64,000 bases of DNA from Candidatus Photodesmus katoptron Akat1. GTDB lineage: Bacteria; Pseudomonadota; Gammaproteobacteria; Enterobacterales; Vibrionaceae. A program made the translations under genes and the position numbers. The notes beneath the pieces were generated by a model that saw nothing but the letters and a program-made list of their open reading frames with translations, was not told the DNA's origin and ran no database searches. Position 1 is the stretch's first letter. Every line of letters starts with the position of its first letter. Positions 61,157 to 64,000 of this stretch are shown here, piece by piece. Where the stretch lies: positions 186,001 to 250,000 of the forward strand of contig NZ_AMSD01000002.1 in assembly GCF_000478685.1 (NCBI RefSeq), in the 5' to 3' direction.

Positions 61157-61465
61157 CTAACTAATAGAGATTGCTTGATTAATACGTAGTAATTTCATAA
61201 ATTCTAACGGTTGTCCTGTTGCATTTTTAATATACATATTACGTTCACGTTCAATAAGGCGTTTATAAAGATAGACAAGTGCACCTATGCCAGATGAATC
61301 TAAAAATTTTACTTTACTGAAATCTACTTCAATTTCATTGTGTGTATCTTTAGTAAGAATATCATCAATACATGCTTGTGCTAAACGACTATTATTAGTA
61401 TCTAAATTTCCAATAATTACTAATGTTAAAACTGTGTTGCTTTTTTCTACTTTATGAATGTTCAT
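61157..61465 (-). CDS. sypA: STAS-domain protein SypA
   Basis: Small anti-anti-sigma-like STAS protein of 102 aa. The phosphorylatable serine lies in FLDSSGIGALVYLYKRL (Ser57 or Ser58). In V. fischeri SypA promotes biofilm formation when unphosphorylated, and the bifunctional kinase/phosphatase SypE sets its state. SypE is absent here, so SypA may be permanently in its active form, if its partner still exists. First gene of the syp operon; 47 bases before sypB. Confidence 0.92.
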   Translation of the reverse strand: MNIHKVEKSNTVLTLVIIGNLDTNNSRLAQACIDDILTKDTHNEIEVDFSKVKFLDSSGIGALVYLYKRLIERERNMYIKNATGQPLEFMKLLRINQAISIS

Positions 61466-61602
61466 AATTGTTTTCTCTATTATAGTTGGAGTATTAGTAC
61501 TAAGCAGAATTTATTGTCTTTTAATTTAAGTTTATTATTTATAATCTTTAGATTAACTTTTATTATTAGATTTTTAAGTAAGACTTAGTCCATTAAGTTT
61601 AA

Positions 61603-62970
61603 TTATTTAGATATAAATTTCAATTTAATAGATTTATTATGATGTATCATGTGTAATTTTAAAGAAAGAAGAAATGCTGCTGATGAAACTCCTATAATAA
61701 ACCCAATCCAAAATCCATGGACTCCCATAGGTTCCACAATAATATTCGTCATACTTAAGATATAACCTATTGGTAAGCCAAGTATCCAATATGAGATAAA
61801 TGTACGATTAAATATGCTTTTCATATCCTTATATCCACGTAAAGCTCCTGCTGAGATAATTTGAATAGCATCTGTACATTGATAAAATGCGGCAAATAGC
61901 AATAATTCCATAGCAATGCTTGTCACTGTATTATTATTGCTATAAAGCAATACAATATTTTCTCTAAATATTATAGTTGATATTGCTGTTATCAGTGCTA
62001 AAAAAAATCCAATAGTAACAGCAACTTTTGAAGTAATTTTTGCACCTTTTAGATTTCTTTTTCCAAGCTGATGACCAACACGTATGCTAACTGCAACACC
62101 AATACTCATTGGCAACATAAATATTAATGATGAAAAATTAATTGCAATTTGATGAGCTGAAACTACATTAGGTCCTAATGGAGCTATAAATAAGGCAACT
62201 ATTGCAAATAGAGTGACTTCGATAAATGTTGCAGCCCCAATTGGTATCCCTAATTTAAATAGCTTTATAATTGATTGTACTCTTGGTTTATAGAAATGAA
62301 AAAACAATTGGATATGCGCAATACGTTTAGATATTAAAATATAAATTAATAACATTATAAACATTAACCAGTAAACGATGGAAGTAGCTATACCACAACC
62401 TATACTTCCTAATTTAGGAAGACCAAACTTACCATATACCAACATCCAATTTATTGGGATATTTATTATTAATCCAATAATTCCAATAACCATAGCAGGT
62501 TTTGTTAGAGATAAACCATCAGTTAAGCTACGCAAAGTTTGAAATAATAAGCAGGCAGGTACAGAAAATATCATTGCGTATATATAACCACTAATTTTTA
62601 TCGTTATTAATGGTTCAAGTTTTACGATATCTAAAATTGTTCTTATTTGCAAAAGAATCATAATAATCGGAATAGAACAAATAATAGCAAGGCTAATCCC
62701 TTGTTGTATTTCGAAAGGTATCTTAATTTGCTGATCAGAACCATTCAGTTGAGCTACTATTGGTACTAAAGCTGTTAATAAACCAGCACCAAATAAAATC
62801 AAAGGCAACCAAATACTAGATGCAATAGCAACAGCAGCCATGTCGATAGTACTTACGCCCCCCGCCATAATTGTATCAACAAAGTTCATACTAGTTTGCG
62901 AAATAGATGCAATTAATACAGGCACAGCCAGTTTAATTAAATTATACATTTCATTTTTATAGCTATGCAT
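61603..62970 (-). CDS. norM: MATE-family multidrug efflux protein (NorM/MdtK type)
   Basis: Na+-coupled 12-helix efflux pump, 455 aa. Start MYNLIKLAVPVLIASISQTSMNFVDTIMAGG is characteristic, as are VSAHQIAINFSSLIFMLPMSIGVAVSIRVG in the middle and the second repeat with GALRGYKDMKSIF. Probably reads from a promoter in the norM-ribE gap (62971-63098), divergent from riboflavin synthase as in other gammaproteobacteria. The paralogue naming (NorM, MdtK) is conventional; substrate is not predicted. Confidence 0.9.
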   Translation of the reverse strand: MHSYKNEMYNLIKLAVPVLIASISQTSMNFVDTIMAGGVSTIDMAAVAIASSIWLPLILFGAGLLTALVPIVAQLNGSDQQIKIPFEIQQGISLAIICSIPIIMILLQIRTILDIVKLEPLITIKISGYIYAMIFSVPACLLFQTLRSLTDGLSLTKPAMVIGIIGLIINIPINWMLVYGKFGLPKLGSIGCGIATSIVYWLMFIMLLIYILISKRIAHIQLFFHFYKPRVQSIIKLFKLGIPIGAATFIEVTLFAIVALFIAPLGPNVVSAHQIAINFSSLIFMLPMSIGVAVSIRVGHQLGKRNLKGAKITSKVAVTIGFFLALITAISTIIFRENIVLLYSNNNTVTSIAMELLLFAAFYQCTDAIQIISAGALRGYKDMKSIFNRTFISYWILGLPIGYILSMTNIIVEPMGVHGFWIGFIIGVSSAAFLLSLKLHMIHHNKSIKLKFISK

Positions 62971-63098
62971 AGTGCTTCTTCCTAATTCGCAGGTATTAAA
63001 GTTTGATAAAATATAGAATATTACTTCTTATGAATCTTGATTAGAATAATAAAAAAATGTCATACTTAGTGCTATTGAAAACTTGCAGATTTTTTAAA

Positions 63099-63725
63099 AT
63101 GTTTACTGGTATTGTACAAGGTATGGCAAAGTTAGTTTCGGTTGAGAAAAAAAAGAACTTTCGAACTCATACTATTGAATTATTAGGAATGATGAACGAT
63201 GGTCTTATGGTAGGAAATTCTGTTGCCCATAACGGCTGTTGTTTAACAGTAACTCACATTGATGGTAATCTAGTTTCATTTGATATAATAGAAACAACCC
63301 TTAGGTTAACTAATCTTGGTGAGTTAACTGAGGGAATGTTGGTGAATATAGAAAGAGCTGTTAAATTTGGAGATGAAATTGGTGGCCATTGTATATCTGG
63401 ACATATTTCACTTACAAGTAAAATTGATAAACTTATTGAAACTGAGAATAATCTTACTATTTGCTTTACAGTCCCATTATATTCAGTGCCATATGTCTTA
63501 GAGAAAGGCTATATTGCGTTAGATGGTTGTTCATTAACAATAGGGAAAATTGAAGGTCAATGTATTAGTGTTCATTTAATCCCTGAAACATTAAAACGTA
63601 CTTTATTTGGCAAACGTAAGGTAGGTGATAGAATTAATGTTGAATTTGATTCTCAAACTCAAGCTATAGTTAATACGGTTAAGCAGTTGTTTATAGAAAA
63701 AAATAGTTTTTTTAAAACCGGATAA
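63099..63725 (+). CDS. ribE: Riboflavin synthase alpha subunit
   Basis: Dismutates two molecules of 6,7-dimethyl-8-ribityllumazine into riboflavin and a pyrimidinedione. Two lumazine-binding repeats are visible: MFTGIVQGMAKLV onward, with GHCISGHIS, and DGCSLTIGKIEGQCISVHLIPETLK. The longer in-frame opening at 63057 adds 14 residues absent in the family, so the ATG at 63099 (MFTGIVQG) is taken. 208 aa, normal. Known as ribC in E. coli. Flavin supply is also needed for any bacterial luciferase, though none is seen here. Confidence 0.95.
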   Translation: MFTGIVQGMAKLVSVEKKKNFRTHTIELLGMMNDGLMVGNSVAHNGCCLTVTHIDGNLVSFDIIETTLRLTNLGELTEGMLVNIERAVKFGDEIGGHCISGHISLTSKIDKLIETENNLTICFTVPLYSVPYVLEKGYIALDGCSLTIGKIEGQCISVHLIPETLKRTLFGKRKVGDRINVEFDSQTQAIVNTVKQLFIEKNSFFKTG

Positions 63726-63793
63726 TAATTTTATTTGCTTTCTTTATGTCTGTTTTTCGAGGTTAACAGTTTTTATCTAAATAGTTTCTTGGT

Positions 63794-64000
63794 TTATTTG
63801 CTTCTATTTAGAGTTTTTTTTCGTGTGTCCATAATTTCCCATTTTCCTTCAATATAGAAGCTACTCCAACCAGAAGGTTTTCCGTTTAATTCGGAACGAA
63901 CATAGGTTTCTTTTGATTTACGGCTAAAACGAATTACTGTAGAAAGACCACTAGGATCTTCACTTGGAGCCAATGTTAAATACAAAAGCTTAGAGTGTAG
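63794..64000 (-). CDS. Unrecognised protein, C-terminal part (cut by window edge)
   Basis: An open reading frame enters from the right edge and ends at 63794. At least 68 residues are visible; the readable part contains LTLAPSEDPSGLSTVIRFSRK, then ETYVRSELNGKPSGW and KWEIMDTRK. A TTG at 63985 could serve as a start but the frame continues open to the edge, so I take the gene to be truncated by the window. I do not recognise the family. It is convergent with ribE. The sequence composition looks like real coding sequence. Confidence 0.5.
   Translation of the reverse strand, partial: LHSKLLYLTLAPSEDPSGLSTVIRFSRKSKETYVRSELNGKPSGWSSFYIEGKWEIMDTRKKTLNRSK

Overview
This AT-rich 64 kb window reads as chromosome from a genome-reduced member of the Vibrionaceae (Gammaproteobacteria). 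Three things point there: the Na+-driven motor pair pomA-pomB, the gene order leuS-lptE-holA-mrdA-rodA-rlpA-dacA-ybeD-lipB-lipA and miaB-ybeY-corC-lnt, and an almost complete syp (symbiosis polysaccharide) locus. Strong A/T bias, eroded pseudogenes and gene-sized holes in conserved operons suggest a long-term host-associated lineage. A luminous fish symbiont such as 'Candidatus Photodesmus' is my best guess; that is inference, and I did not compare it with any genome.

Layout. 1-1271 (minus): end of dxs, ispA, xseB (isoprenoids, exonuclease VII). 1539-4700 (plus): pomA, pomB, thiI. 4751-5320 (minus): gmhB. 5645-9795 (plus): a two-gene RND efflux operon. 10006-11256 (plus): glyA. 11286-25921 (minus): lipoate, cell-elongation, leuS and lnt/corC/ybeY blocks, followed by miaB to 27357. 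27532-28683 (plus): ubiF. 28786-31492 (minus): crr, ptsI, ptsH. 32229-35058 (plus): zipA, ligA. 35184-35498 (minus): grxD. 35655-36239 (plus): sodB. 36366-38705 (minus): rne. 39166-41571 (plus): rluC, asd. 41781-44185 (minus): a frameshifted M3-family oligopeptidase and a MazG-like protein. 44234-61465 (minus): the syp locus, sypR back to sypA. 61603-62970 (minus): a MATE pump. 63099-63725 (plus): riboflavin synthase. The last 207 bases hold the end of an unrecognised gene.

The main story is the syp locus. Export and assembly genes (sypA-D, sypH-L, sypN-R) remain, while the regulators sypE and sypF are gone. sypG (sigma54 activator) survives only as a degraded ghost whose motifs can still be read, and the acyltransferase sypM is reduced to a C-terminal scrap. 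No sigma54 promoter is visible upstream of sypA, so expression is probably no longer under the phosphorelay. Two otherwise well-preserved syp genes (sypK, sypQ) and the nearby oligopeptidase carry four frameshifts in total. Each lies in a poly-A tract of 7-8 on the coding strand, each is a one-base deficit, and adding one A at each site restores a full-length reading frame. This fits rescue by transcriptional slippage on poly-A, or a homopolymer base-calling artefact.

Genes expected from Vibrio synteny but missing here include nadD, rsfS and rlmH (mrdA-holA gap), ybeZ (miaB-ybeY gap) and cysK/cysZ (ptsH-zipA gap). I saw no rRNA, tRNA, CRISPR array, insertion sequence or prophage in the window.
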